Assembly (NCBI GenBank): GCA_023435565.1
Contig: JAEYRN010000040.1
Span: 1-31,639 of the forward strand
From: Bacillota bacterium
GTDB taxonomy: Bacteria > Bacillota > UBA4882 > UBA8346
Length of the DNA stretch: 31,639 bases
Direction: 5' to 3'
Positions within the stretch are counted from its first letter, which is position 1; each line of letters starts with the position of its first letter. Shown here one piece after another: positions 7,833-15,811 of the stretch. The notes beneath the pieces are model-generated. The model had not been told where the DNA came from and searched no databases. It saw only the letters and a list, made by a program, of their open reading frames with translations. Position numbers and translations under genes: made by a program.

Positions 7833-9485
7833 ATGCTGTTTCTTTACGGTACCAAGAATTTAGCAGTTACACCGCAGCTTGGTTCATTTTCATCTATTGA
7901 GCTAGGTAAAGAATTGCAGGGGCAGGAAATAACCGATTTGTGCTTTCTTGAAACCTGCCATCGTTTCGAATGTTATTGGTATTCGGAGGATTTGAGCTCG
8001 GTTGATTGGGTAAAAAGGATAATTTTAAATAATAATCATCCTGGAGCAGAAAAGTTTTATTTAAAATTCGGTCCCGCTGTCATTGAGCATTTATTTCGGG
8101 TGAGCTCGGGCCTTGACACCCTAGTTCTAGGAGAGTATGAAATTTTAGGACAGATTCGGCATAGTCTGAAGGTCGCTCAAAACCAAGGTTTTATCGGTAA
8201 GTTTATCGCCACGCTTTTTAAAGAAGCTTTATTGATAGGGAAAAAGGTGAGGCGGGAAACAAAGATCGCCTGCGGTAGATTGGCCTACACTTCAATAGTG
8301 ATGGAATATATCTCGAAAATTAATTTTCCCGATGGCGCGCCAAAAGTCTTAATGATTGGTAGCGGTAAATTAGCCCGTCAGATCGGAACCTTACTAGATA
8401 AACACGGGTTCCAGTTACATATTGTTGCCGGTCGGGACCAGATAAAAGCACAAACGCTAGCATCCGACATGCATGGGGGATGGAGCAAAGCTTACGAATT
8501 AACAGAGTTGCTTCCAAGATTTGAGTTAGTAATTGGGGCATCCGGGGCAAAACAGCCGTTGATTACTGCGGGAACTTTAAATGGAGTGCAGCGTTCCCTG
8601 ACAATCATCGATTTATCAGTCCCTTCCATTGTACAGAGTGAAGGGGTTCTTAATCCTTTAGTTCAAATAGTTGGATTCGAACAAATCAGCAGCTTATGCA
8701 GGAATAATCTGGAAAAAAGAATTGACGAAGTTGAAAAAGTTGAACTCATTATCGCCGCAGCGGTTGAAAATACTTTAATAACTAATAAACAGCGGCAGAA
8801 ACGGATTCATATCGAATCAGTAAAAAAGGCGCTGTTACATGAAGGAAAATCGTTATTAACCGGAGTGTTAGCTTCAATTGATGATGTAAACTTGAAAGAA
8901 AACGTTGCGCAACTTTGGAATCAACAGTTACAAAAAATTATCCACCTTTCGATTGAGAATGAGAAACAAGAAAACCTCAGAATTAAAGAGGAGGTAGGCG
9001 GTTTTTTTCCGATCATACTTTCATTAAAAGACCAACGAATTTTGGTGATCGGCGGGGGAAAAGTAGCCGGTAGAAAAATAAAAAAAATGCTGGAGGCCAA
9101 TGCAAAAATTGAGGTAGTCGCTCCTTGTTTAACCTCGGAGTTGGAAGCTTTGGCATTGGACGGAAAAATCAATTGGAAAAAGAGATTTTATCAAACCGAA
9201 CTTTTAGAAAGTGCGACGATTGTAATTGCTGCTACCGACGATATTGGACTCAATCGAAAAATAGCCGCCGAAGCCCGCCAAAAACGTATCTTAGTAAATA
9301 CGGTCAATCAGGCTGAAGACAGTGATTTCATTTTTCCGGCCCAGATTCGGCGAGGTGATTTATTAATTGCGGTATCCACCTCCGGGAAGCAACCGGCATT
9401 AGCCAGGGAGATTCGGGAAGAGTTGGAATTGTTGTTTCAATTGAACGATGACATTTTAACCTGTGAGAAAGAAATGAAAATTTGA
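7833..9485 (+). CDS. hemA: Glutamyl-tRNA reductase fused to precorrin-2 dehydrogenase
   Basis: A 550-residue bifunctional enzyme. Residues 1-385 are glutamyl-tRNA reductase, which converts glutamyl-tRNA to glutamate-1-semialdehyde. The catalytic cysteine is C42 in ETCHR (usually ETCNR), and GSGKLARQ begins the NADPH-binding domain. Residues 389-550 are a Met8/SirC/CysG-N-type NAD-dependent precorrin-2 dehydrogenase: VIGGGKVAGRK, AATDD, the DFIFPAQIRRGDL block and STSGKQPALAREIREEL. It makes sirohydrochlorin, the substrate of CbiX. No ferrochelatase extension is evident. The same domain pair has been described in Clostridium josui. So the fusion joins the first pathway step with the branch toward B12. 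ATG start with GGAG seven bases upstream; first gene after the riboswitch. Confidence 0.95.
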   Translation: MLFLYGTKNLAVTPQLGSFSSIELGKELQGQEITDLCFLETCHRFECYWYSEDLSSVDWVKRIILNNNHPGAEKFYLKFGPAVIEHLFRVSSGLDTLVLGEYEILGQIRHSLKVAQNQGFIGKFIATLFKEALLIGKKVRRETKIACGRLAYTSIVMEYISKINFPDGAPKVLMIGSGKLARQIGTLLDKHGFQLHIVAGRDQIKAQTLASDMHGGWSKAYELTELLPRFELVIGASGAKQPLITAGTLNGVQRSLTIIDLSVPSIVQSEGVLNPLVQIVGFEQISSLCRNNLEKRIDEVEKVELIIAAAVENTLITNKQRQKRIHIESVKKALLHEGKSLLTGVLASIDDVNLKENVAQLWNQQLQKIIHLSIENEKQENLRIKEEVGGFFPIILSLKDQRILVIGGGKVAGRKIKKMLEANAKIEVVAPCLTSELEALALDGKINWKKRFYQTELLESATIVIAATDDIGLNRKIAAEARQKRILVNTVNQAEDSDFIFPAQIRRGDLLIAVSTSGKQPALAREIREELELLFQLNDDILTCEKEMKI

Positions 9486-10579
9486 TGAGGGAGTTACGTA
9501 AAGGGTTTTCTACCGGGGCTGCAGCGGCAGCGGCTGCTAAAGCAGCGTGCCATAGATACTTTGGGACCAGATTGGACCAAGTTACTTTGAATTTGCCAAA
9601 CGGAAGTACTTTATCAATTCCTATAAGTGATAGCGGTATTGGATCTAACGGGGAGGCCTTTGCCGAAGTAATAAAAGATGCCGGCGATGACCCGGATGTC
9701 ACTAATGGGCTTGTCATTAAAGCAATAGTAAGACGGTTGGCTGATGGATTAATTATTTGCGGCGGTAAAGGGGTCGGAGTGGTCACCAAACCAGGGCTTC
9801 CAGTTGAACCTGGCCAACCGGCTATCAATCCGGTACCTCGCCGGATGATTGCGGAAGCTTTGTTGGATGTAACAATTGAATGCGGTTGGGAAGTAACCAT
9901 TGAGGTCCCCGGTGGCGAACAGACTGCGAATAAAACCCTTAATCCCCGCCTTGGAATTGTCGGCGGCATCTCAATTCTTGGTACCACCGGAATTGTTGAG
10001 CCGATGTCGGAGGAAGCTTGGCAAGAATCTTTGGTTGCTCAATTATCGGTAATAAAAGCTCTTGGACTTAGGACGGTAGTGTTGACTCCTGGGAGGCAAG
10101 GTATTGTCGGAGCTGTAAAACAAGGTATTCCCGAGGTGTATTTGGCTGAAATGAGTAATTTTGTAGGATACATGCTTGATAAATGTTTAGATTTTGGTTT
10201 TTCCTCCGTAATTCTTTGGGGGCATTACGGTAAGTTATTAAAAATTGCAGCCGGGAATTTTCAAACCCATAATCGGGTTTCCGATGGGAGAATGGAAATT
10301 TTGGCTGCGCTTGCGGCTCTCAATGGTGTTTCATCTCAGACAGTTGCTGAAATTTTTAACTCAAATACCACTGAAGATGGAGTCAACCGATTGGCCCAAT
10401 TAAAGGTGGACCGGATAGTTTTGGATCAAGCCGCTGATAGAGTCAGCAAGCGGGCTAAGGAAAGGGTAAATGGAATGTGGATTGGCGCAGTTTTAACTGA
10501 TCGCCAAGGTTCAGTTCGGGGAATTGATCAAGGGGCATATAAAATCATTGAGGCTGAACGATGGAAAATGAATTGGTAA
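9485..10579 (+). CDS. cbiD: Cobalt-precorrin-5B (C1)-methyltransferase
   Basis: A 364-residue cytoplasmic enzyme that methylates C1 of the corrin ring in the anaerobic route. The N terminus LRKGFSTGAAAAAAAKAA is the CbiD hallmark, followed by GVGVVTKPGL, the NPVPRRMI stretch and the GGISILGTTGIVEPMSEEA block; the later ILWGHYGKLLKIAAG motif also fits. The ATG shares its A with the last base of the hemA stop (TGATG), giving translational coupling; a TTG one codon earlier is less likely. CbiD is absent from the aerobic pathway and so marks this as the oxygen-independent version. Confidence 0.95.
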   Translation: MRELRKGFSTGAAAAAAAKAACHRYFGTRLDQVTLNLPNGSTLSIPISDSGIGSNGEAFAEVIKDAGDDPDVTNGLVIKAIVRRLADGLIICGGKGVGVVTKPGLPVEPGQPAINPVPRRMIAEALLDVTIECGWEVTIEVPGGEQTANKTLNPRLGIVGGISILGTTGIVEPMSEEAWQESLVAQLSVIKALGLRTVVLTPGRQGIVGAVKQGIPEVYLAEMSNFVGYMLDKCLDFGFSSVILWGHYGKLLKIAAGNFQTHNRVSDGRMEILAALAALNGVSSQTVAEIFNSNTTEDGVNRLAQLKVDRIVLDQAADRVSKRAKERVNGMWIGAVLTDRQGSVRGIDQGAYKIIEAERWKMNW

Positions 10580-11196
10580 TTGTCGGAACAGGCTCCGGAG
10601 AACCAGATCAGATTATTCCAGAGGCTTATGAAGCGATCAGGGAGGCTGAGATCCTAATCGGTAGTGAGAGATTATTACGGAATTTTGCCTGGGAAGAACA
10701 GGTTACATATAAGATAAGCGGCGATCTTCGGTCATTAAAACTCAATATAACTGCCTGGCAAGAACGGAAAGTGGTTGTTTTGGTCAGCGGCGATCCTGGT
10801 TTTTTTAGCATTTTGGATTGGATTCGGCGTGAATTTCCGGAACTCCGTTTGCGGGTAATTCCTGGGATCAGTTCAATGCAGTTAGCTTTTGCCAGGGCCG
10901 CTCGGAGCTGGTTTGATTGTAAATTTTTGAGTTTACACGGACGATCTAATCAGGGTCTAGTGGAGGAAGTTAATAATCATTCGAAGGTATGCATACTAAC
11001 GGATTCAAATAATTCTCCTACTGATCTGTTGAAAGGGTTAAAGCAAGCCGGGATTTGCTCAAAGTGGGTCTTTATCGGCTCAAATCTGGGAACATCCCGG
11101 GAAGTTATCTGGGAAGGGTCCTTGAACGATTTAAACGGGGCCCCGAATGATCCGTATAGTGTGGTGATAATGGAAGATGAAAAAATGGCCTTATGA
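10561..11196 (+). CDS. cbiE: Cobalt-precorrin-7 (C5)-methyltransferase
   Basis: A 211-residue tetrapyrrole methylase. The SAM-binding start IVGTGSGEPDQI, the SGDPGFFS loop and VIPGISSMQLAFARA are family motifs, and the arrangement fits CbiE rather than CbiF, CbiH or CbiL. It methylates C5 and works with CbiT, which is the next gene; in aerobic organisms the two are fused as CobL. The start overlaps cbiD by 19 bases and lies behind GAGG. The end overlaps cbiT by 20 bases. Confidence 0.93.
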   Translation: MENELVIVGTGSGEPDQIIPEAYEAIREAEILIGSERLLRNFAWEEQVTYKISGDLRSLKLNITAWQERKVVVLVSGDPGFFSILDWIRREFPELRLRVIPGISSMQLAFARAARSWFDCKFLSLHGRSNQGLVEEVNNHSKVCILTDSNNSPTDLLKGLKQAGICSKWVFIGSNLGTSREVIWEGSLNDLNGAPNDPYSVVIMEDEKMAL

Positions 11197-11770
11197 GACT
11201 CCGGGAATACCGGATGAGTTTTTTAACAAAGAAAACAGCCCGATTACCCGTGCGGAAATCCGGAGTATTATTATTGCCAAACTTCAGCTTTCTATGGATG
11301 ATTGCCTTTGGGACATTGGCTCCGGTACCGGCTCGGTTGCAATTGAAGCGGCCCGATTTTTATTTGCGGGGACTGTTTGGGCCATTGAAGTACTCCCGGA
11401 GCGTGCTCGTTTGATTGAAGAAAATGCCTCCGGATTTGGACTTACAAATATTAATGTCGTTATTGGCAGAGCGCCTGAAGCTCTGAAAGAGGTTCCTATT
11501 GCGAATCGGATTTTTATCGGCGGGAGTGGTGGTCAATTAGCTGAAATCATTAGTGAAGCAGGCCGAAAGCTAAATAATGAAGGGCGGCTGGTTATGTCAG
11601 CTGTAACCCTCGAAAATTTGGATACCGGAATTAAGGTATTGAGCAAGAGGCCTTTTCAAAACCTTGAGGTATTATCCTTTTCCCTAGCACGGCTTACCAA
11701 TTTAAATGAATACCACCTTTTCCAACCGGAACATCCGATTTATATTCTATCGGCGGAGATTAAGCCATGA
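11177..11770 (+). CDS. cbiT: Cobalt-precorrin-6B (C15)-methyltransferase, decarboxylating
   Basis: A 197-residue class I SAM methyltransferase, unrelated in fold to the other corrin methylases here. The opening PGIPDEFF and PITRAEIRSI match CbiT, and the SAM motif DIGSGTGS is at residues 46-53. IFIGGSGGQL is the conserved glycine-rich stretch near the active site. It methylates C15 and removes the acetate carboxyl at C12. It overlaps cbiE at its start and cbiL at its end (ATGA), so the three proteins should be made in step. Confidence 0.94.
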   Translation: MKKWPYETPGIPDEFFNKENSPITRAEIRSIIIAKLQLSMDDCLWDIGSGTGSVAIEAARFLFAGTVWAIEVLPERARLIEENASGFGLTNINVVIGRAPEALKEVPIANRIFIGGSGGQLAEIISEAGRKLNNEGRLVMSAVTLENLDTGIKVLSKRPFQNLEVLSFSLARLTNLNEYHLFQPEHPIYILSAEIKP

Positions 11771-12492
11771 GCGGTAATTTTTTTGGAGTAGGATTGGGAC
11801 CCGGAGATCCGGAGTTAATAACGGTAAAAGCCTTGAAGATTTTAAATACCGTGGATCGGATTGTCGCCCCAATGAGCCGGGAAGGGCGAAGTTTGGCCGG
11901 AGATATTTTAAGGTATCATGGATTGGAGAGTAAAACGGAGTATTTATTTTTTCCAATGACAAATGTAGAGGAAGAACTAATCATAGCTTGGGAAAATGCC
12001 GCTTTGCAAGTCAAGTCCCATTTGAATAACTATGATGTGGCTTTTGTAACTTTAGGAGATCCGTTGCTTTATGGAAGCTACTTATACCTTTTTCGCCTGT
12101 TGCAAACGGACTTTGATTTTGGGTTCCAAATACGGACAGTTCCCGGTATAACTGGTATGAATGCAGCCGCGGCCCGGGGAAACTTCTATCTTACCAAGGG
12201 CGATGATCGTATTGCTCTGGTAACTGGTAAGATTAGCAAGGATGAATTTGAAATATATTGCAACTCATTTCAAACTATTGTGATCTATAAACCACCGGTG
12301 TGTCCGGCAGATTTGCTCCGGATATTTTATCGGGTTTGCCCTGCCGGTTGCGGCATTTTGGCGGAAAATACAGGAATGCCGAATGAAAGGATTATTGCCT
12401 TAAAGCCGGAAATATACCCAACTGATACCGGGTATTTTACTACAATAATATTACATACCGGTTTGGGTACCGGGCATGAAAGGACCAAATGA
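11767..12492 (+). CDS. cbiL: Cobalt-factor II C20-methyltransferase
   Basis: A 241-residue tetrapyrrole methylase. The N terminus FFGVGLGPGDPELITVKAL with VAPMSREGRSLA is typical of CbiL/CobI, as are TLGDPLLYGSY and TVPGITGMNAAAA. It adds the C20 methyl group to the cobalt-containing ring, the first step after CbiX. The ATG overlaps the cbiT stop by four bases, with GGCGGAG upstream as the binding site. Because the operon has a cobaltochelatase and CbiD/CbiG, the substrate should be the cobalt form. Confidence 0.94.
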   Translation: MSGNFFGVGLGPGDPELITVKALKILNTVDRIVAPMSREGRSLAGDILRYHGLESKTEYLFFPMTNVEEELIIAWENAALQVKSHLNNYDVAFVTLGDPLLYGSYLYLFRLLQTDFDFGFQIRTVPGITGMNAAAARGNFYLTKGDDRIALVTGKISKDEFEIYCNSFQTIVIYKPPVCPADLLRIFYRVCPAGCGILAENTGMPNERIIALKPEIYPTDTGYFTTIILHTGLGTGHERTK

Positions 12493-13253
12493 ACCCCATC
12501 AATTTTATCGGTGCCGGACCCGGTGATCCGGAACTCTTAACTGTTAAAGCCCATCGAATGCTCCAAGAAGCGGATCTGGTCGTCTGGGCCGGTTCCTTAA
12601 TAAATCCGAAAATATTACAGGTTTGCAAACCGAGTGCTCAAATTGTAGATAGTTCGGAGTTAACTCTGGAAAAAATAATCGATAGTATGGAATCCGGTTA
12701 TCGTCAGGGTTTGGCGGTGGCGCGGCTTCATACGGGGGACCCCTCAATTTTCGGGGCTCTTAGGGAACAGCTAAGGTTATTGAGGGAAAGGCAAATTCCT
12801 TTTCGTATTATTCCCGGCGTCAGCTCATTTTTAGCTGCTGCCGCCGCTCTGGAAATTGAATATACGATTCCGGACCTTACTCAAACACTTATTTTAACAA
12901 GGGTTTCTGGTCGGACTTCCGTACCGGCGGGGGAATCAATTTATGAGTTGGCAAAGCACAATTCCAGTCTATGCATTTTTTTAAGCATTCAACAGATCGA
13001 AGATGTGGTTAAGGATTTAAAGAAAGTTCTAGCGGAACAAACTAAAGTAGCGGTTGTGGAAAAGGCCTCCTGGCAGGAAGAGCGGATTATCAAAGGAAAT
13101 TTGGAAGATATAGTCATCAAAGTAAAAAGCGCCGGCATTAATAAAACTGCCTTAATAATCGTCGGTAATTGCCTGGAGGATGGCGCGGAGCGATCTAAGC
13201 TTTATGATGCCAAATTTGCTCACGGGTATCGGGTAAATGATGAAATCAGATAA
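12489..13253 (+). CDS. cbiF: Cobalt-precorrin-4 C11-methyltransferase
   Basis: A 254-residue tetrapyrrole methylase. INFIGAGPGDPELLTVKA is the SAM-binding start, WAGSLINPKIL is diagnostic for CbiF/CobM, and HTGDPSIFGALREQ and IIPGVSSFLAAAA complete the pattern. It methylates C11 before ring-opening by CbiG, whose gene follows. The start overlaps cbiL by four bases (ATGA) with AAGGA just upstream; the end overlaps cbiG by 17 bases. Confidence 0.95.
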   Translation: MNPINFIGAGPGDPELLTVKAHRMLQEADLVVWAGSLINPKILQVCKPSAQIVDSSELTLEKIIDSMESGYRQGLAVARLHTGDPSIFGALREQLRLLRERQIPFRIIPGVSSFLAAAAALEIEYTIPDLTQTLILTRVSGRTSVPAGESIYELAKHNSSLCIFLSIQQIEDVVKDLKKVLAEQTKVAVVEKASWQEERIIKGNLEDIVIKVKSAGINKTALIIVGNCLEDGAERSKLYDAKFAHGYRVNDEIR

Positions 13254-14301
13254 AATTGTAATCGCTATAACAAAAAATGGAAGCATTCTGGGAAAAAAGT
13301 TAGCGGAATATTTGAAAGCTGATTTGAAAATACCATCCCGTTTTGCATCAAAAAACGAGCTTGAATATGGATATGATCGGCCGGTAGCATTGGAGATCCA
13401 GGAAGCATTTAATCATTATCAAGTATTAGTGTTGATTATGGCTACTGGTATAGCGGTCCGTAGTATTGCTCCGGTCATTGTACATAAACAAATTGATCCG
13501 GCGGTTATTGTGATGGATGAGGCCGGGAAATTCGCCATTAGTTTGCTTTCGGGGCACTGGGGAGGAGCTAACCGGCTTGCGGAAGACCTGGCAAAACATA
13601 CCAGTGGCGCAGCCGTAATCACTACCGCATCTGATGTTAATAATTTACCTAGTTTGGACTTAGTGGCCCAAAAGTATCGCTTGAAGATTGAAAACAGTGA
13701 GATACTACCAAGTTTTTCCGGGGCGGTAGTTAACGGGGACCCGGTTGTAATTTGGGATCGTTGGGGTATTAAGGAAACCTGGCCGGAAAATGTACGAGTT
13801 GAAACAGGGGAAAGCCTAAATTTGGTTGATACTGAGAAATTCTTGGTAGTCATCGGTTACCAGGAAGCGGTTGGGATCCAAACAAATATTAGGATGTTAG
13901 CATTACGTCCTAGTAATCTGGTGGTTGGAGTCGGCTGTTGTAAGGGAGTTCCCGGAACCAGAGTTATCGGGGCCATTCGTCGTTATTTCCGGGAAAGAAA
14001 TTGGTCGGTCCGGTGTATTCATTCTTTAGCAACCATTGATTTGAAAGCGGACGAACCGGGTTTAAAAGCGGCCGCCCAGGAATTAGGGGTGCCGCTGCGA
14101 GTATTTACTAAAGAAGAACTGGAATCGGTAATGGTTGGGCTGAAAAAGTCCGATTTTGTTGAATTAACTGTAGGAGTAGGCGGAGTATGCGAACCGGCGG
14201 CAATTTTAGGTTCCAATCATGGAAAATTAATCGGAGCCAAACAAAATCTGAATCAAATAACAGTAGCAGTGGGAGCTTTCGAGGAGCGCTTTCAGTTGTA
14301 G
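13237..14301 (+). CDS. cbiG: Cobalt-precorrin-5A hydrolase
   Basis: A 354-residue enzyme of the anaerobic route that opens the delta-lactone and releases the C20 carbon as acetaldehyde. The N-terminal and central domains contain VLIMATGIAVRSIAPVI and LLSGHWGGANRLAE. The C-terminal domain starts near VVGVGCCKGVPGTRVI and includes CEPAAILGS near the end. Two ATG codons stand together at 13237 and 13240; either could be used. The natural C-terminal strand ITVAV lies just before the stop, so the protein is full length. Its last part overlaps the reading frame of cbiH, as discussed in the findings. Confidence 0.94.
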   Translation: MMKSDKIVIAITKNGSILGKKLAEYLKADLKIPSRFASKNELEYGYDRPVALEIQEAFNHYQVLVLIMATGIAVRSIAPVIVHKQIDPAVIVMDEAGKFAISLLSGHWGGANRLAEDLAKHTSGAAVITTASDVNNLPSLDLVAQKYRLKIENSEILPSFSGAVVNGDPVVIWDRWGIKETWPENVRVETGESLNLVDTEKFLVVIGYQEAVGIQTNIRMLALRPSNLVVGVGCCKGVPGTRVIGAIRRYFRERNWSVRCIHSLATIDLKADEPGLKAAAQELGVPLRVFTKEELESVMVGLKKSDFVELTVGVGGVCEPAAILGSNHGKLIGAKQNLNQITVAVGAFEERFQL

Positions 14302-15005
14302 GAATCGGCCCCGGAGCAAACGGATTATTAACTAATCAGGCACTGGAAGCTATCGCAACCGCTGATCTAGTTATCGGTTACCGGACCTACCTGGAACAAA
14401 TCAGAACTTTGCTAAAAGGGAAAATGGTCCGGGAATATGAAATGACTGAGGAACTGGCGCGGGCCAAAGATGCCGTTAAAGCTGCGAAAGACGGTAAAAA
14501 AGTGGTCGTAATCAGTGGTGGCGATCCGGGAGTTTATGGTATGGCAGGCCCGCTTTTAGAAATAGCTTTATTGGAAGAGGTTAATCTCATTATTATTCCA
14601 GGCATTACTGCTGCTACAGCTGCTGCTGCCTGCCTTGGAGCGCCACTCACTCATGATTTTGCAGTAATTAGTTTAAGCGATCGTTTAACTGCTTGGGAAG
14701 TCATTAGTAAAAGAATCGAGGCGGCAGCCCTTTCCGATTTTGTGATTGTGCTTTATAACCCAGCCAGCCAAAGTAGAGCCAATCAAATAAAAGAAACTCA
14801 GTCAATAATTTTAAGACATCGGGCGCCGGAAACTCCGGTAGGTCTGGTTAAGGGAGCCTATCGGCCGGACCAAGAAATTATAATTTCGGATTTAAGACAT
14901 TTTACTGAGACATTGATTGAGATGAATACCACTGTTATCATAGGAAATAGTCAAACGAAAGTCATAGCCGGGAAAATAGTAACACCGCGGGGGTATCCGT
15001 TGTGA
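14187..15005 (+). CDS. cbiH: Cobalt-precorrin-3B C17-methyltransferase, start uncertain
   Basis: A tetrapyrrole methylase that adds the C17 methyl group and contracts the ring. The conserved part begins at about residue 34 (ALSVVGIGPGANGLLT) and includes VIGYRTYLEQI, ISGGDPGVYGMAGPLLE, IIPGITAATAAAA and LYNPASQSRANQI, all diagnostic for CbiH/CobJ. The only ATG in frame is at 14187, 115 bases inside cbiG. The extra 33 residues (ending NNSSSGSFRG) are low-complexity and unlike the family. The expected start lies near 14286-14292, where no ATG, GTG or TTG exists in this frame, although GAGGAG sits at 14280-14285. Function is sure; the start, or a fusion with CbiG by frameshift, is not. Confidence 0.88.
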   Translation: MRTGGNFRFQSWKINRSQTKSESNNSSSGSFRGALSVVGIGPGANGLLTNQALEAIATADLVIGYRTYLEQIRTLLKGKMVREYEMTEELARAKDAVKAAKDGKKVVVISGGDPGVYGMAGPLLEIALLEEVNLIIIPGITAATAAAACLGAPLTHDFAVISLSDRLTAWEVISKRIEAAALSDFVIVLYNPASQSRANQIKETQSIILRHRAPETPVGLVKGAYRPDQEIIISDLRHFTETLIEMNTTVIIGNSQTKVIAGKIVTPRGYPL

Positions 15006-15775
15006 TTCTGGTATTAGGCGGTACCACCGAAGGGCGAGAATTGGCTGATTTATTAAAACAGCAAGGATATCAATGTATTTTATCAGTGGCAGGTCCTTTG
15101 GGGAGAGATTTTGCATCAGATTATCAGGATTTGATTAGTGGAGAATTAAACCACTGGCAATTAGCAAAGTTAGTCGATGAGAATGGTATTAAAATTATTC
15201 TAGATGCAACGCATCCCTATGCGCAACAAATCACACTAATAGCGCAGCTGGTGGCAGAGGAAAAAAGTCTAAGTTATTTACGTTATCAACGCCCAACAGC
15301 GGCACCTCTCGAAGGGCCCAATCTCTTTCGGGCCGCTGATTATGGCCAAGGATTAGAAATTATCGAACAATCAACCGGGGGAGTTTTTCTAACGATTGGA
15401 GTACGTAAACTTCATTTTTTTCGATCGCTTTGGGCTGAGCAACAACGTCGAGTTTGGGTAAAAGTTCTGCCGGTGCCGGAGAGTATAAACCATTGTTTAA
15501 ATCAAGGATTAAGATCGGACCAAATTTTCGCATTCCATGGTACCGGAAGTAAGGAATTGGTATCTGCTATATTGCAACAGACAGGGGCGGAGTGGTTGGT
15601 TACCAAGGAAAGCGGTAGTACCGGCGGAACGGATGTCAAGGTTAACGCCGCTTTTGATTTGGGAAGACGTGTTTTATTAATAGACCGGCCTCCAATTCAG
15701 GCGGATTTAATATTTGATAATTATCAGGCTATTCTTGATTGGCTCGCCAAGACCAGCGTAACGCTTCACGCATAA
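15002..15775 (+). CDS. cbiJ: Cobalt-precorrin-6A reductase
   Basis: A 257-residue NAD(P)H-dependent reductase of the CbiJ/CobK family, which reduces the C18-C19 double bond. The start MILVLGGTTEGRELADLL, the DATHPYAQQIT motif (common to the family), the LRYQRP stretch and LLTIG-like FLTIGVRKLHFF block all fit, as does WLVTKESGSTGGTDVKV near the end. The start codon is GTG, overlapping the cbiH stop by four bases (GTGA). The stop codon lies in the loop of a small perfect hairpin (15768-15780). Confidence 0.93.
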   Translation: MILVLGGTTEGRELADLLKQQGYQCILSVAGPLGRDFASDYQDLISGELNHWQLAKLVDENGIKIILDATHPYAQQITLIAQLVAEEKSLSYLRYQRPTAAPLEGPNLFRAADYGQGLEIIEQSTGGVFLTIGVRKLHFFRSLWAEQQRRVWVKVLPVPESINHCLNQGLRSDQIFAFHGTGSKELVSAILQQTGAEWLVTKESGSTGGTDVKVNAAFDLGRRVLLIDRPPIQADLIFDNYQAILDWLAKTSVTLHA

Positions 15776-15780
15776 TGCGT
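15768..15780 (+). repeat. Small hairpin with the cbiJ stop codon in its loop
   Basis: ACGCA and TGCGT pair perfectly around TAA, the stop codon of cbiJ. The 8-mer GCGTAACG occurs at 15756-15763 and 15777-15784, so an alternative pairing (GCGT 15756-15759 with ACGC 15768-15771) is possible. It sits in one of the few gaps in the gene array. Confidence 0.6.
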
Positions 15781-15811
15781 AACGAATAGCAAAGATGGAG
15801 GAGTATCATTA

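Noticed and set aside
9328..9987. 219-codon minus-strand frame opposite hemA and cbiD
   Set aside because: It is a shadow of strongly conserved plus-strand genes; proline- and serine-rich composition is typical of antisense frames.
13419..13853. 144-codon minus-strand frame opposite cbiG
   Set aside because: Antisense shadow of a clear CbiG domain, without a ribosome binding site.
14210..14301. Canonical -1 frameshift heptamer at the cbiG/cbiH junction
   Set aside because: No X-XXY-YYZ heptamer in the cbiG frame was found by eye; only a single TTC codon preceded by T permits re-pairing, so a programmed shift remains only one option.
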